Shown: positions 18,898-27,747, counted from the first letter of the stretch. The stretch is 64,000 nucleotides of DNA from Chloroflexota bacterium (GCA_030447245.1 JAUJPG010000003.1:1-64000), one strand, 5' to 3'. Made by a program: numbers and translations. The notes: generated by a model not told the origin, from the sequence alone.

Positions 18898-19659
18898 TCA
18901 TCGGGCGGCCATGCCGCCGTCGAGCAGGATGACCTCGCCGGTCATGTAGGCGGACGCCTCCGAGGCGAGGTACACCACGAGCGGGCCGAGCTCCTCGGGG
19001 CGGCCGAGACGCCGCAGCGGGATCTGCTTCTGCAGGTACTCCAGGCCCCGTGAGTCCTGGCGGAGATCGGCGTTCATGTCGGTTGCAAAGTAGCCGGGGG
19101 CGACGGCGTTGACGCGGATCCGGTGGCGAGCCCACTCGACGGCGAGCGCCCTGGTGAAGTGGGCGACGGCCGCTTTACTGGTGCAGTAGCCAACGACGTT
19201 CGGCACGCCCATCTCGCCGAACACGGAGCCGACGTTGACGACCGACCCGCCGCCACCACGGACCATGAGCGGCCCCAACGCCCGGCAGCCGTAGAAGACG
19301 CCGTGAAGGTTGGTGTCGACGACGCGGTGCCAGTCGGCCGGGTCGGTCTCCAGCAGCGGCCCTTCGACGACGATCCCGGAGTTGTTGACCAGGACGTCGA
19401 CCCGCCCGTACTCGCCGTCCGTGGCCTCGGCCAGGTGCTGCATGTCCTCCCAGCGCGTGACGTCGGTCGGGACGGCGAGCGCCCGGCAGCCGAGGCGCTC
19501 GACCTCGCCGGCGGTCTCGTCCAGCGCCTCGCGCGTGCGGGCGGCCAGGACCAGGTCGGCACCAGCCCCGGCCAGCGCCAGCGCAATCGCCTTGCCGAGC
19601 CCGCGGCTGGCGCCAGTGACGACAGCGACCCGCCCGTCGAGCTTGAACATGGCGTCCAT
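18898..19659 (-). CDS. Short-chain dehydrogenase/reductase
   Basis: A 253-residue classical SDR. ATG 19659 (MDAMFKLDG) follows GGGAGGACCT; the longer frame to 19716 lacks a site. The cofactor motif TGASRGLG, NNSG, the catalytic Ser region NVGSVFGEMG and YCTSK (Tyr-x-x-x-Lys) are all present, ending with the usual ILLDGG. The Asp/Arg pattern after the second strand (AART) hints at NADP. In this setting it may act as a 3-hydroxyacyl dehydrogenase or a ketoreductase. Confidence 0.92.
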   Translation of the reverse strand: MDAMFKLDGRVAVVTGASRGLGKAIALALAGAGADLVLAARTREALDETAGEVERLGCRALAVPTDVTRWEDMQHLAEATDGEYGRVDVLVNNSGIVVEGPLLETDPADWHRVVDTNLHGVFYGCRALGPLMVRGGGGSVVNVGSVFGEMGVPNVVGYCTSKAAVAHFTRALAVEWARHRIRVNAVAPGYFATDMNADLRQDSRGLEYLQKQIPLRRLGRPEELGPLVVYLASEASAYMTGEVILLDGGMAAR

Positions 19660-19719
19660 CAGGTCCTCCCTGCCTGCTGGTCCAGTCCCACGCCTCCAGG
19701 GGGTGCGACCCAGCACACG

Positions 19720-20511
19720 CTACCGCGCTTTCCAGACCGGGGTGCGCTTTTCGAGGAAGGCAGCCAGGCCCTCATTCTTGTCGTCCGTGCCGTAGGCGAG
19801 CCCAGTGAGCGCCAGCTCGTGGGCCAGGCCGTCGTCGAGTGACATCTCAAGCCCCCTGGTGACCGCGTCGATTGCGAGCGGGACGGCGAGCGGCGCTCGT
19901 TGGAGGATCGTTCGGGCGAGCGCTTCGGCAGCGTCGCGCAGCGCGTCGGGCGGGACGACGCGCGAGACCAGGCCGGCGGCGAGCGCTTCGTCAGCCTCGA
20001 GCTGGCGTCCGGTCAGGATCAGCTCGAGCGCGCGGCCCCGGCCGATCAGTCGCGCCAGCCGCTGGGTACCGCCGAAGCCAGGGATCAGCCCGAGGCTCAG
20101 CTCGGGCAGGCCGAAGGCGGCGTTCTCGGCGGCAATCCGAACGGTACAGCTCAACGCCAGCTCGCAGCCCCCGCCGAGTGCGTAGCCGTTGACCGCTGCG
20201 ATCGAGACGAGGCCGAGGGTTTCCAGGCGCCGAAAGACCCGCTGGCCGTGGGCGTTCAGCGCCATGCCGCCAAGGGCGTCCAGGTTGCGCAGCTCAGAGA
20301 TGTCGGCACCGGCAACGAACGCCCTGGGCCCAGCGCCAGTCAGGATCAGGCAGCGCACGTCCGGGTCGGCCGCGGCGCGCTCCAGGGCGTCGGCCAGCTC
20401 GTCCAGCGTCTGGCGGTTCAGAGCGTTCAGACGTTGCGGTCGGTTGAACGTCAGCCAGGCCAGGCCTCCGCCAGGCTCGTAGAGCAGATTGTCGTAAGCC
20501 GCCGATGTCAT
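19720..20511 (-). CDS. Enoyl-CoA hydratase/isomerase
   Basis: A 263-residue crotonase. ITLT-type N-terminus LAWLTFNRPQRLNALN, oxyanion hole GADISEL, VNGYALGGGCELALSC, and LPELSLGLIPGFGGTQRL with the catalytic Glu of LPE. Residue order and length are normal for enoyl-CoA hydratase. It lies 60 bp upstream of the SDR; a repeat-rich spacer of 270 bp lies behind its start. Confidence 0.93.
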   Translation of the reverse strand: MTSAAYDNLLYEPGGGLAWLTFNRPQRLNALNRQTLDELADALERAAADPDVRCLILTGAGPRAFVAGADISELRNLDALGGMALNAHGQRVFRRLETLGLVSIAAVNGYALGGGCELALSCTVRIAAENAAFGLPELSLGLIPGFGGTQRLARLIGRGRALELILTGRQLEADEALAAGLVSRVVPPDALRDAAEALARTILQRAPLAVPLAIDAVTRGLEMSLDDGLAHELALTGLAYGTDDKNEGLAAFLEKRTPVWKAR

Positions 20512-20618
20512 CGCTCCGCCCCGTATCTTCTCGAGGCTCCGAACGCCGCGCCGGTGATCCCGAGCGGTTTCCAGGTCATTCCGAGCATACTTCCTGTCGT
20601 CCCGGGCGTGGCCTCTCC

Positions 20619-20694
20619 GTCATCCCGAGCGGAGCGAGGGATCTCATGCTGACGGGAGCGCAACCATGAGATCCCTCGCTCCGCTCGGGATGAC
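20619..20694. repeat. 30-16-30 inverted repeat, copy 2
   Basis: Arms 20619-20648 and 20665-20694 are perfectly complementary over 30 bp, with a 16-nt loop. The core reads CGAGCGGAGCGAGGGATCTC; compared with copy 1 the differing bases are changed on both arms so pairing is kept. Shorter partial units (TCATTCCGAG, GGATGACGGAGGACGTGCT) surround it between about 20555 and 20755. Confidence 0.92.
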
Positions 20695-20780
20695 AGGAAG
20701 CTGCTCGGGGTGACGGAGGACGTGCTTGTCAGGATGACGGAGGACGTGCTCGGATAGGGCTGAATTCCCGTGGCGAGGCA

Positions 20781-21977
20781 TCAGATAACCCCCTCGGTGC
20801 GAAGCTCGGTCAGGTCGCTGGCGGTACAGCCGAGGCTGTCAGCAAGGACCTGATCGGTGTGCTGGCCGAGGAGCGGCGGCGGCTCCATGCGGCGCGGGCC
20901 GGGCCGTTCGCCGCCAAGAGTCCAGGGCGGCGCGACGAGCTGGACGGGGCCGGCCACCGGGTGCTCGACCGGGACGATCATCTCGCGCGCCTTCACTTGC
21001 GGGTGGGCGACGACCTCGCCGAGATACTGAATCGGCGCGCAGGGAACGCCGGCCGCGCCGAGCCGCTCGAGCCAGTGGGCCGCCGGCTGGGTGAGCAGAA
21101 CGCTCTGAACGCGGGGCAGCAAGGTGGGCCGGTTGCTGGTCCGGTCACGGTTGGTGCGGAAGCGCACGTCGTTGAGCAACTCCTCCAGGCCGATCGCGCG
21201 GCAGAAGCGCTCCCAGAGCCGCTCGGCGCCGGTGGCGACGACGATGTCGCGGTCGGCTGTCGCCAGGGCCTGGTAGATGGTGATTGGCGAGTCGGTCGCG
21301 CCGCTCGGGCGAGGCTCCAGACCGGAGGCAAGGTAGGAGACGATCCTGGGTGTCATCAGTGCGAGCTGGCCTTCGAGCAGGCTAACGTCGATCAGCGTGC
21401 CACGGCCAGTCCGCTCGCGGGCGAAGAGTGCGGCGGCGATGGTGAAGGCGGCGATCAGCCCGGCGGTCATGTCACTCAGAGCTGTCCCCACCTTCTGGGG
21501 CCGACCGCCCTGCTCGCCGGTGACGCTCATGATCCCGCTCAGCGCCTGGGCGATCAAGTCGTAGCCTGGCTGGTCGCGCCAGGGGCCGGTCAGGCCGAAG
21601 CCAGAGATGGCACAGTAGACGAGCCTCGGGTTGTCCTCGCTCAGCGCGTCGTAGCTCAGCCCGAGACGGTCGAGCGTCGACGGCTTCAGGTTCTCCAGGA
21701 AGACATCGGACCCATGGACGAGCCGACCGAGCAGCTCGCGGCCCCTCGGTTTGGCAACGTCCAGGGTAACGCTCTTCTTGTTGCGATTGGTGGAGGGGAA
21801 CCAGGCGCTCTCGCCCTCGACGAACGGCGGTCCCCAGCCCCGGGCGTCGTCGCCGCTGCCGGGCCGCTCGACTTTGAGCACGTCGGCACCCATGTCGGCC
21901 AGGAACATCGAGCAGTAGGGCCCGGAGTAGGCCGTCGAGATGTCGACGACAGTGACGCCGCTGAGGGGGGCGGTCAT
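20781..21977 (-). CDS. CaiB/BaiF-type (class III) CoA-transferase
   Basis: A 398-residue enzyme that moves CoA between carboxylic acids. I use ATG 21977 (MTAPLSG), which leaves the preceding gene free; ATG 22007 would overlap it. Family features: N-terminal GVTVVDISTAYSGPYCSMFL, ADMGADVLKVERP, FPSTNRNKKSVTLD, and GTALSDMTAGLIAAF with the Asp expected to form the acyl intermediate. It probably activates the acid that feeds the adjacent oxidation genes by using another acyl-CoA. Confidence 0.92.
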   Translation of the reverse strand: MTAPLSGVTVVDISTAYSGPYCSMFLADMGADVLKVERPGSGDDARGWGPPFVEGESAWFPSTNRNKKSVTLDVAKPRGRELLGRLVHGSDVFLENLKPSTLDRLGLSYDALSEDNPRLVYCAISGFGLTGPWRDQPGYDLIAQALSGIMSVTGEQGGRPQKVGTALSDMTAGLIAAFTIAAALFARERTGRGTLIDVSLLEGQLALMTPRIVSYLASGLEPRPSGATDSPITIYQALATADRDIVVATGAERLWERFCRAIGLEELLNDVRFRTNRDRTSNRPTLLPRVQSVLLTQPAAHWLERLGAAGVPCAPIQYLGEVVAHPQVKAREMIVPVEHPVAGPVQLVAPPWTLGGERPGPRRMEPPPLLGQHTDQVLADSLGCTASDLTELRTEGVI

Positions 21978-21981
21978 CGCC

Positions 21982-22845
21982 TCATCCGCGCGACTGTTCG
22001 TACCCATGGAAGCCGCGACCGGTCTTGCGGCCGAGGCGTCCGGCCTTGACCATCCGGCGCAGGAGCGGCGGCGGGGCGAACTCCTCTCGGCCGGTGTCGG
22101 TGTGGAGCGCCTCGGAGGCGTGCAGGTGGACGTCCAGGCCGATCAGATCGGCCAGCTTGAACGGACCCATCGGGTAACCCAGACCCAGCTCGACGCCGGT
22201 ATCGATCTCGTCCAGGCTGGACAAGCCATCGTCGTAGGCCTGGATGGCCTGGTTCAGGTAGGGGATCAGCAGGCGGTTGACGATGAAGCCAGGCGAATCC
22301 TTGGTCCGGATCGGCTGCTTGCCGAGCGCGGCGGTAAAGGCCACGGCCCGCTCGAACGCGGCTTCGGACGTCTCGACGGCGCGGACGACCTCGACGAGCT
22401 TCATGAGTTGAGCGGGGTTGAAGAAGTGCAGGCCGACGACCTGCTCGGGGTGGGCGTACGCAGCGGCGATCTCGGTGACCGACAGGCAGGAGGTGTTCGT
22501 GGCCACGAGCGCCTCGGGCTGGAGCACGTCGGAGAGCGCCCGCATCGCGGTGCGCTTGGCATCGACGTCTTCAGTGACGGCCTCGACGACGACGACGCAC
22601 CTGGCAAGGTCGCGCCACTCGGTGGTGCCGCTGATCCGACCGCGAAGCGTCGTCTGTTCTTGCTCGCTCAGCTTGCCCCGCCGCACGCCGTCGCCGAGGA
22701 AGCGGTCGATCCGCTCGAGGCCGGCCCGCAGGACCGGTTCGGCGACCTCCAGGACGACGACCGTGCAGCCGGCCTGCGCGGCGGCCTGGGCGATGCCCGA
22801 GCCCATCGTCCCGCAGCCCAGCACGCCGACCGTCTGTTCGTTCAT
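21982..22845 (-). CDS. 3-hydroxyacyl-CoA dehydrogenase (copy A)
   Basis: A 287-residue single-domain NAD-dependent dehydrogenase. Rossmann motif GCGTMGSGIAQAAAQAG at the N-terminus, VATNTSCLSVTEIA, the catalytic His in VVGLHFFNPAQLMKLVEVV, and the C-terminal dimer domain with GLGYPMGPFKLADLIGLD. It sits directly upstream of the CoA-transferase (4 bp apart), so the pair is co-translated. A second paralogue lies at 23133-24008. Confidence 0.94.
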   Translation of the reverse strand: MNEQTVGVLGCGTMGSGIAQAAAQAGCTVVVLEVAEPVLRAGLERIDRFLGDGVRRGKLSEQEQTTLRGRISGTTEWRDLARCVVVVEAVTEDVDAKRTAMRALSDVLQPEALVATNTSCLSVTEIAAAYAHPEQVVGLHFFNPAQLMKLVEVVRAVETSEAAFERAVAFTAALGKQPIRTKDSPGFIVNRLLIPYLNQAIQAYDDGLSSLDEIDTGVELGLGYPMGPFKLADLIGLDVHLHASEALHTDTGREEFAPPPLLRRMVKAGRLGRKTGRGFHGYEQSRG

Positions 22846-22907
22846 GCGTTCGCCCTTCTCCGGTGGTGGGAGATCACGTGAGTCATCGGTGGTGGGAGAT
22901 CACAGAT

Positions 22908-22983
22908 GTCATTCCGAGCGCAGCGAGGGATCTCATGGTTCCTGTAGGGTCAGCATGAGATCCCTCGCTGCGCTCGGAATGAC
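22908..22983. repeat. 30-16-30 inverted repeat, copy 3
   Basis: Arms 22908-22937 and 22954-22983 pair perfectly over 30 bp around a 16-nt loop. The core is CGAGCGCAGCGAGGGATCTC. Partial direct units of CTGCGCTCGGGAGGACAC follow to about 23060. It separates the two 3-hydroxyacyl-CoA dehydrogenase genes. Confidence 0.92.
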
Positions 22984-23132
22984 ACACTGCCGCTGCGCTC
23001 GGGAGGACACTGGGGCTGCGCTCGGGAGGACACACTCTCGCTGCGCTCCCGATGACCGAGGAAGCGCTTGGGAGGACATACTGCTTGCCTACGCGCTTCA
23101 GGCTCCGATGACACTCTGTTTGCATCCTCGTT

Positions 23133-24008
23133 TCAGGCTCCAAAGACGCCGGCGGCCTCGTAGGTGTAGAAGCCGCGGCCGGCCTTACGGCCAAGATAGC
23201 CAGCCTCGATCATCTTGCTGACCAGCGGCGGCGGCGCGAAGCGGTGGTCGTGCAGCTCCCGGTACAGGCTCATCGAGACCTCGTAGTGGATGTCCAGGCC
23301 GACGACGTCGAGCAGCTCAAACGTCCCCATCGGGTAGCCCAGCCCGAGCTTGATCGCCGTGTCAATGTCCTCAACCGTCCCCAGACCGGCTTCAAGGGCC
23401 CGAATGCAATCGTTCTCGAACGGGATCAGGAACAGGTTGACGATGAAGCCGGGGGTGTCCTTGGTCGAAACCAGGACCTTGCCAAGCTGCTCGCCGAACG
23501 CCCTGGCGCGCTCAAATGCCTCGTCGCTCGTCTGGAGTGCGCGCGAGAGCTCGACGAGCTTCATCAGCGGGGCCGGGTTGCAGAAGTGCATCCCGACGAC
23601 CCGATCGGGCCGCCCCGAGCCGGCGGCCATGGCCGTGATCGACAGCGTCGAGGTGTTCGACACGAAGATCGTCTCGGGCGGACAGACGTCGTTCAGACGG
23701 CCGAACAGCTCTTTCTTGGCGTCCAGGTTCTCCCAGATCGCCTCGACGACGACGTCGCACTCGGCGAGGTCGGAGTCCTGGGTGACCCAGCGGAAGCGGC
23801 CGTGGTGCTCGTCCTTTTCGGTCGGGCTGAGCTTGCCGCGTTTGACCCCGCCGTCGAAGAACGCTTCCACCCGCTTGCGGCCCTCTTGGACGCGCTCCGG
23901 CGAAACCTCGCGGACGACCGTCTCGATCCCGGCCCTGGCGGTCACAATGGCGATCCCGGAGCCCATCGTTCCAGCGCCGACCACGCCCACGCGCCGCACC
24001 GTCGTCAC
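23133..24008 (-). CDS. 3-hydroxyacyl-CoA dehydrogenase (copy B)
   Basis: A 291-residue paralogue of the gene at 21982. GVVGAGTMGSGIAIVTARAG, VSNTSTLSITAMAAGS, VVGMHFCNPAPLMKLVELS and GLGYPMGTFELLDVVGLD cover cofactor, catalytic and dimerisation regions. GTG 24008 is the start. Two such genes separated only by a repeat island suggest a duplication followed by divergence, or different substrates (for example 3-hydroxybutyryl-CoA and a longer or branched substrate). Confidence 0.93.
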   Translation of the reverse strand: MTTVRRVGVVGAGTMGSGIAIVTARAGIETVVREVSPERVQEGRKRVEAFFDGGVKRGKLSPTEKDEHHGRFRWVTQDSDLAECDVVVEAIWENLDAKKELFGRLNDVCPPETIFVSNTSTLSITAMAAGSGRPDRVVGMHFCNPAPLMKLVELSRALQTSDEAFERARAFGEQLGKVLVSTKDTPGFIVNLFLIPFENDCIRALEAGLGTVEDIDTAIKLGLGYPMGTFELLDVVGLDIHYEVSMSLYRELHDHRFAPPPLVSKMIEAGYLGRKAGRGFYTYEAAGVFGA

Positions 24009-24172
24009 AGCCTGACCTCCCGCCCCCGGCCTGTCCCGCCGCGGCGACAGTGTAGCGCCGGGCGTCCTTCGTCAACAGCCGAGTCCTGGAACGGGATGCG
24101 GCCGGGTTCGTACACTGCCACCCGGGCGTCGATACCTCTGATGGCTGTCGACGAGGTGGAGGATCCAGGGTC

Positions 24173-25225
24173 ATGATTCTTGCATCGCTGCGCGTCGAAT
24201 CCGCCGAGCTGGAGCAGCGGACCGGCTGGTCGCTCAAGCCGGAGGGGGCCTGTAAGGAAGACCGCTGTGTCCTCCTGCCGGCAGACGGGGGTGGGGACGG
24301 CGCGATAGACGCACGGGTGCTTGCCGAGCGGCTGGGTATGCCGCTGGTCCACGACGCCGCGAACGGGTTGTGGTGCCTCGGGCCGGAGTCCGGTGGTCGC
24401 GCGCTGACCAGCGCCCGAGCTCCCGAGCTGACCTTGCCGGCCCTGGACGGCACGCCGTTTGGTCTGAGCTCGCTCCGAGGCACCAAGGTGCTCCTGCTCG
24501 CGTGGTCCTCCTGGTGAGGCTGCCGCTTTGACCTGCCCGGGTGGCAGGAGCTGCGCAGCGAGCTGCACCCGCGGGGGCTCGAGATCGTCACCGTCGCCCT
24601 CGACGCCGGCGGCGCCGAGGTGGTCCGGCCCTGGATCGAGGCAGCCAACCCGGAGCACCCATCCCTGATCGACCAGGCGCACCTCGTGGACGAGCTGTTC
24701 GGCATCGTGAACGTGCCGAGCGGCGTCTGGATCGACGAGGCGGGCATGATCGTGCGGCCGCCCGAGACGGCGTACCCGAAGCGCCCGTACTTCCTCGATC
24801 GCGAGACGCCGTCAGATGCGACGCCTCGGCTAGCCTCGCGGGTGGCGGAGGGGAGAAAGCTTCGAGTCGAGCCAGAGAAGTACGTGGCGGCGCTGCGTGA
24901 CTGGGTCGCCCATGGGTCGGACAGCCGCTTCGCGCTCTCGCCGGAGGAAGTCGTGCGGCGCAGCCGCCCTCGACCCATGGAGGAGGCCACGGCGGCTGCG
25001 CACTTCGAGCTGGGACAGCACTTCCACCGCCTCGGCCGCGGCGACGACGCGGTCCGCCACTTCCGAATGGCGCATCAGCTTCAGCCCGACAACTGGACCT
25101 ACAAGCGGCAGGCCTGGAGCCTGGTCGACCCGGATCAGGGACCGACGGAGCTGTATGAGAGTGACTGGCTGTCCGACGTCCAGAAGATCGGAGCCGAGAA
25201 TTACTACCCGCGCCTCGAGATGTAG
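24173..25225 (+). CDS. Redoxin-type selenoprotein; UGA at 24515-24517 read as Sec
   Basis: One continuous frame of 350 codons is broken only by a TGA at codon 115. It falls exactly where a thioredoxin-like fold needs its nucleophilic cysteine: LLLAWSSW-[UGA]-GCRFDLPGWQEL, giving W-S-S-W-U-G-C. After the UGA the frame continues normally (GLEIVTVALD, FGIVNVPSGVWIDEAGMIVRP with the cis-Pro), ending at 25225. Residues 1-80 form an unassigned N-terminal part containing GACKEDRCV; residues 82-240 the AhpC/TlpA-like domain; residues 270-340 a TPR-like pair of helices (FELGQHFHRLGRGDDAVRHF). From memory, related ResA-like redoxins with a WAxxUGC motif are known as selenoproteins. ATG 24173 is the start. 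The alternative is a nonsense mutation or base error, but its exact position and the hairpin behind it argue for selenocysteine. Confidence 0.8.
24519..24559 (+). promoter_or_regulatory. Bacterial SECIS-like hairpin after the in-frame UGA
   Basis: CCTGCC (24532-24537) pairs with GGCAGG (24543-24548) around the 5-nt loop CGGGT. Lower helices CGC/GCG (24524-24526 with 24553-24555) and GCTG/CAGC (24519-24522 with 24556-24559) extend it almost back to the UGA. The apical loop begins 20 nt after the UGA and has G as its second base, matching the known layout of bacterial SECIS elements (loop roughly 16-37 nt from the UGA with an early G). Function is inferred. Confidence 0.65.
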
Positions 25226-25351
25226 TGGACCGGCCACGCGGGGCCCCTGCCATTCCCTTGAACGATGCACCGGCGTGCTGGCTCGGTCAGGCACAACGAA
25301 CGGTGGGGCGGAGTATCCTTGGGTCGGCACTGGCGGGTTCGGAGGTAGCGC

Positions 25352-26296
25352 GTGAAGCTCGGGTTCTCACTGCCGATCGCCGGCGCGTGGGCGACGCCGG
25401 AGAACCAGGTCCTGGTGGCGCGCGAGGCCGAGAAGCTGGGCTACCATTCGCTCTGGACGCTCCAGCGGCTGCTGTATGCGCTGGAGCCCCAGAACGAGTA
25501 CCCGGCAATGCCAGGCCCGCGCTGGCCCGAGTTCATGCAGTCGGTCGTCGATCCGATCGTCACGCTGGCATACGTCGCGTCCCAGACAACGCGGATCCGA
25601 CTCGGGATCAGCGTGCTCGTGATGCCGAACTATGCACCGGTGGTGCTGGCCAAGCAGCTCGCCACCCTGGACCGGCTCTCGGGGGGACGGCTCGATGTCG
25701 GCCTGGGGCTGGGCTGGTCGCGGGACGAGTACGAGGCGGTGGGCGTGCCATACAGCCAGCGCGGCAAGCGGGGGGACGAGTTCATCCGCTGCCTCAAAGC
25801 GATCTGGACGGACGACGTCGTCGAGTTCCGCGGCGAGTTCTACACCGTCCCGAAGTCGCTCGTGCAGCCGAAGCCAGTCCAGACGCCGCACCCGCCGATC
25901 ACGGTGGGTGGCTACGGGTCCGCGGCAGTCCGGCGGGCGGTCGAACTGGCCGATGGGTTCAGCGGTGGCAATGTGCCGCTAGCGCAGGTCGCGCCACTGG
26001 TCGGCGAGCTGAAGGAAGCAGCCGCCGCGGCCGGCCGCGATGCGGAGGCACTCCAGATTATCTGCCGCGGGACCTACCGCATCCACGACGCGCCCCAGGG
26101 GGCCGACCGGCGCGCGCTGTTCGGGACGGTTGACGAGATCCGTGAAGACGTCGGGCGCTACGCCGCGGCCGGCCTGACCGAGCTGTTTCTGGAAGCGAAC
26201 GTCTTCGAGGCGATGGAGCCCGCTGCCGAGGCGATGGACCGCACGCTCGGCGTGATGGAGGCGCTGGCGCCCAGCCAAACTTCCTCAAGGGAGTGA
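25352..26296 (+). CDS. LLM-class (luciferase-like, probably F420) oxidoreductase
   Basis: A 314-residue TIM-barrel flavin/F420 oxidoreductase, GTG 25352. Family features: MKLGFSLPIAGAWATPE, TRIRLGISVLVMPNYAPVVLAKQLATLD, LSGGRLDVGLGLGWSRDEYEAVG, and the region PHPPITVGGYG. The pattern fits the F420-dependent LLM subgroup widespread in Chloroflexota and Actinobacteria, but FMN use cannot be excluded. The substrate is unknown; it lies upstream of a tricarboxylate-type transporter. Confidence 0.88.
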   Translation: MKLGFSLPIAGAWATPENQVLVAREAEKLGYHSLWTLQRLLYALEPQNEYPAMPGPRWPEFMQSVVDPIVTLAYVASQTTRIRLGISVLVMPNYAPVVLAKQLATLDRLSGGRLDVGLGLGWSRDEYEAVGVPYSQRGKRGDEFIRCLKAIWTDDVVEFRGEFYTVPKSLVQPKPVQTPHPPITVGGYGSAAVRRAVELADGFSGGNVPLAQVAPLVGELKEAAAAAGRDAEALQIICRGTYRIHDAPQGADRRALFGTVDEIREDVGRYAAAGLTELFLEANVFEAMEPAAEAMDRTLGVMEALAPSQTSSRE

Positions 26297-26418
26297 TAAG
26301 CCGCATGGATCGCGGCCCGCGTGGTACATAGTTAGCCCCTGAGGGAATCGGTCCTCTGAGGGCGGAGGAACCCACGGTCGCGGACGGATCCGCGGCACCT
26401 ACCAATGGAGGTGTCCAG

Positions 26419-27603
26419 ATGTCACAGCGCTTGTCTCGCCGCAAGGCCCTGCTCGCCATCCTGGCGACCGCGACGGTCGCCTGCACGCCGGCCCAGCCCG
26501 CGGCGGCGCCCCAGGCGGACGCCAAGCCGACCGATCCACCCAAGCCAGTAGCGAGCCCGGCCACGGCGGCCTCCCCTTCGCCGTCCCCAAGTCCGAGCCC
26601 GAGCCCGGCTGCCGGGGCATCGCCGGCCGCCATGGCATCGCCGGCCGCGGCCAGCCCGGTGGCGGCCGCCAAGCCGGCCGCGCTGCCGCCGAAGCCGGCG
26701 GGCTTCCCGAGCGGCCCGATCCAGATGTGGGTCGGCTTTCCAGCGGGCGGCAGCACCGACGTCGGTGCTCGCATCCTGGCCGCGGCGATGGACCCGATTG
26801 TCGGGCAGCCGGTGACTGTGGTGAATAAGCCGGGCGGCTCAGGGCAATCGATGTGGACCGAGCTGATGCGCCAGCCGCCGAACGGGAGCATCCTCGGCCT
26901 GTCGAACGTGCCCCAGCTCCAGACGACTATTATCGATCCCGAGCGGCAGGCGGTGTTCACCCTTGAGAGCTTCACGCCGATCGCAAACCAGGTGCTCGAT
27001 CCGGGGTCGATATTCGTCCCGACGAATAGCCGCTTCCAGACGCTCGCGGATGTAATCGACGCCGCGCGTCAGAATCCCGGCCGGATCTCGGCGGGCGACA
27101 CCGGCATCGCTAGCGACGACCACCTCCAGACGCTGGAGCTCGGGAAGCTCGCTAGCGTCGAGTTCCGGGTCGTGCACTTCGAAGGGGGGACGCCCCAGAC
27201 GACGGCAGTGCTTGGCGGCCAGATCGACACGGCGATCAACAACGTCGGGGAGTTCACCAGCAAGGTCAAGTCTGGCGACGGCCGACTGCTCGCCGTGGCC
27301 GACGACAAGCGGAGCGTGTTCGTGCCGGACGTGCCGACGTTCACCGAGCTAGGCTATCCGATCATCTCGTACTCCGGGCGTGGCTACATCGGGCCGGCCG
27401 GCATGAACGCCGATCTGGTCAACTACCTGGCGGCGGTGATCCAGGCGGCGATGGACACGCCGGATGTGCGGATGCGCATGGACGAGGTCGGCCTGGCTCA
27501 GCGATTCCTTGGCCCAGCCGAGTTCAAGGTCTTCCTGCAGGAGCAAATGGACCGCGCCAAGGACCTGTTCACGCTGGTCGAAGAGGAGCGCAAGCAAGGC
27601 TGA
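26419..27603 (+). CDS. tctC: Tripartite tricarboxylate transporter binding protein TctC
   Basis: A 394-residue lipoprotein of the Bug/TctC family. GGAGGTGTCCAG precedes ATG 26419. The signal peptide ends at a lipobox (ATVAC), then follows an exceptional linker of about 75 residues built from Ala/Pro/Ser/Lys (with SPSPSPSPSP). The folded domain starts near residue 95 with GPIQMWVGFPAGGSTDVGAR, the TctC hallmark, then VVNKPGGSGQSMW. It should bind a carboxylate for the TctB-TctA membrane components that follow. Confidence 0.92.
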   Translation: MSQRLSRRKALLAILATATVACTPAQPAAAPQADAKPTDPPKPVASPATAASPSPSPSPSPSPAAGASPAAMASPAAASPVAAAKPAALPPKPAGFPSGPIQMWVGFPAGGSTDVGARILAAAMDPIVGQPVTVVNKPGGSGQSMWTELMRQPPNGSILGLSNVPQLQTTIIDPERQAVFTLESFTPIANQVLDPGSIFVPTNSRFQTLADVIDAARQNPGRISAGDTGIASDDHLQTLELGKLASVEFRVVHFEGGTPQTTAVLGGQIDTAINNVGEFTSKVKSGDGRLLAVADDKRSVFVPDVPTFTELGYPIISYSGRGYIGPAGMNADLVNYLAAVIQAAMDTPDVRMRMDEVGLAQRFLGPAEFKVFLQEQMDRAKDLFTLVEEERKQG

Positions 27604-27636
27604 GCCGAGCGGGCGGCGCCAGGACGAACGTCGAGC

Positions 27637-27697
27637 ATCTTGAGTGGAGCGGAGGATCTTCTCTCTTGACAAGATTGCTCGTTCCGCTCAGGATGGG
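27637..27697. repeat. Decayed copy of the inverted repeat (copy 4)
   Basis: CATCTTGAGTGGAGCGGAGG on the left and its partly complementary partner GCTCGTTCCGCTCAGGATG on the right resemble the arms of the three intact copies but have several unpaired differences and a shorter loop. It lies between tctC and tctB. Confidence 0.6.
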
Positions 27698-27747
27698 ACG
27701 GGAGTGGCACTCGCGATTGTTGGCCCCTGGCTTCCTTGGAGGTAGGG

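Noticed and set aside
19123-19842. Open frames of 200-400 codons antisense to the beta-oxidation genes (16268-24176)
   Set aside because: High-GC shadow frames without conserved domains; the opposite strand carries well-conserved enzymes.
26570-26690. Ser-Pro-Ala repeat in tctC as a recombination hot spot or CRISPR-like repeat
   Set aside because: It is the low-complexity linker of a lipoprotein; codon-level repeats only, no spacers.
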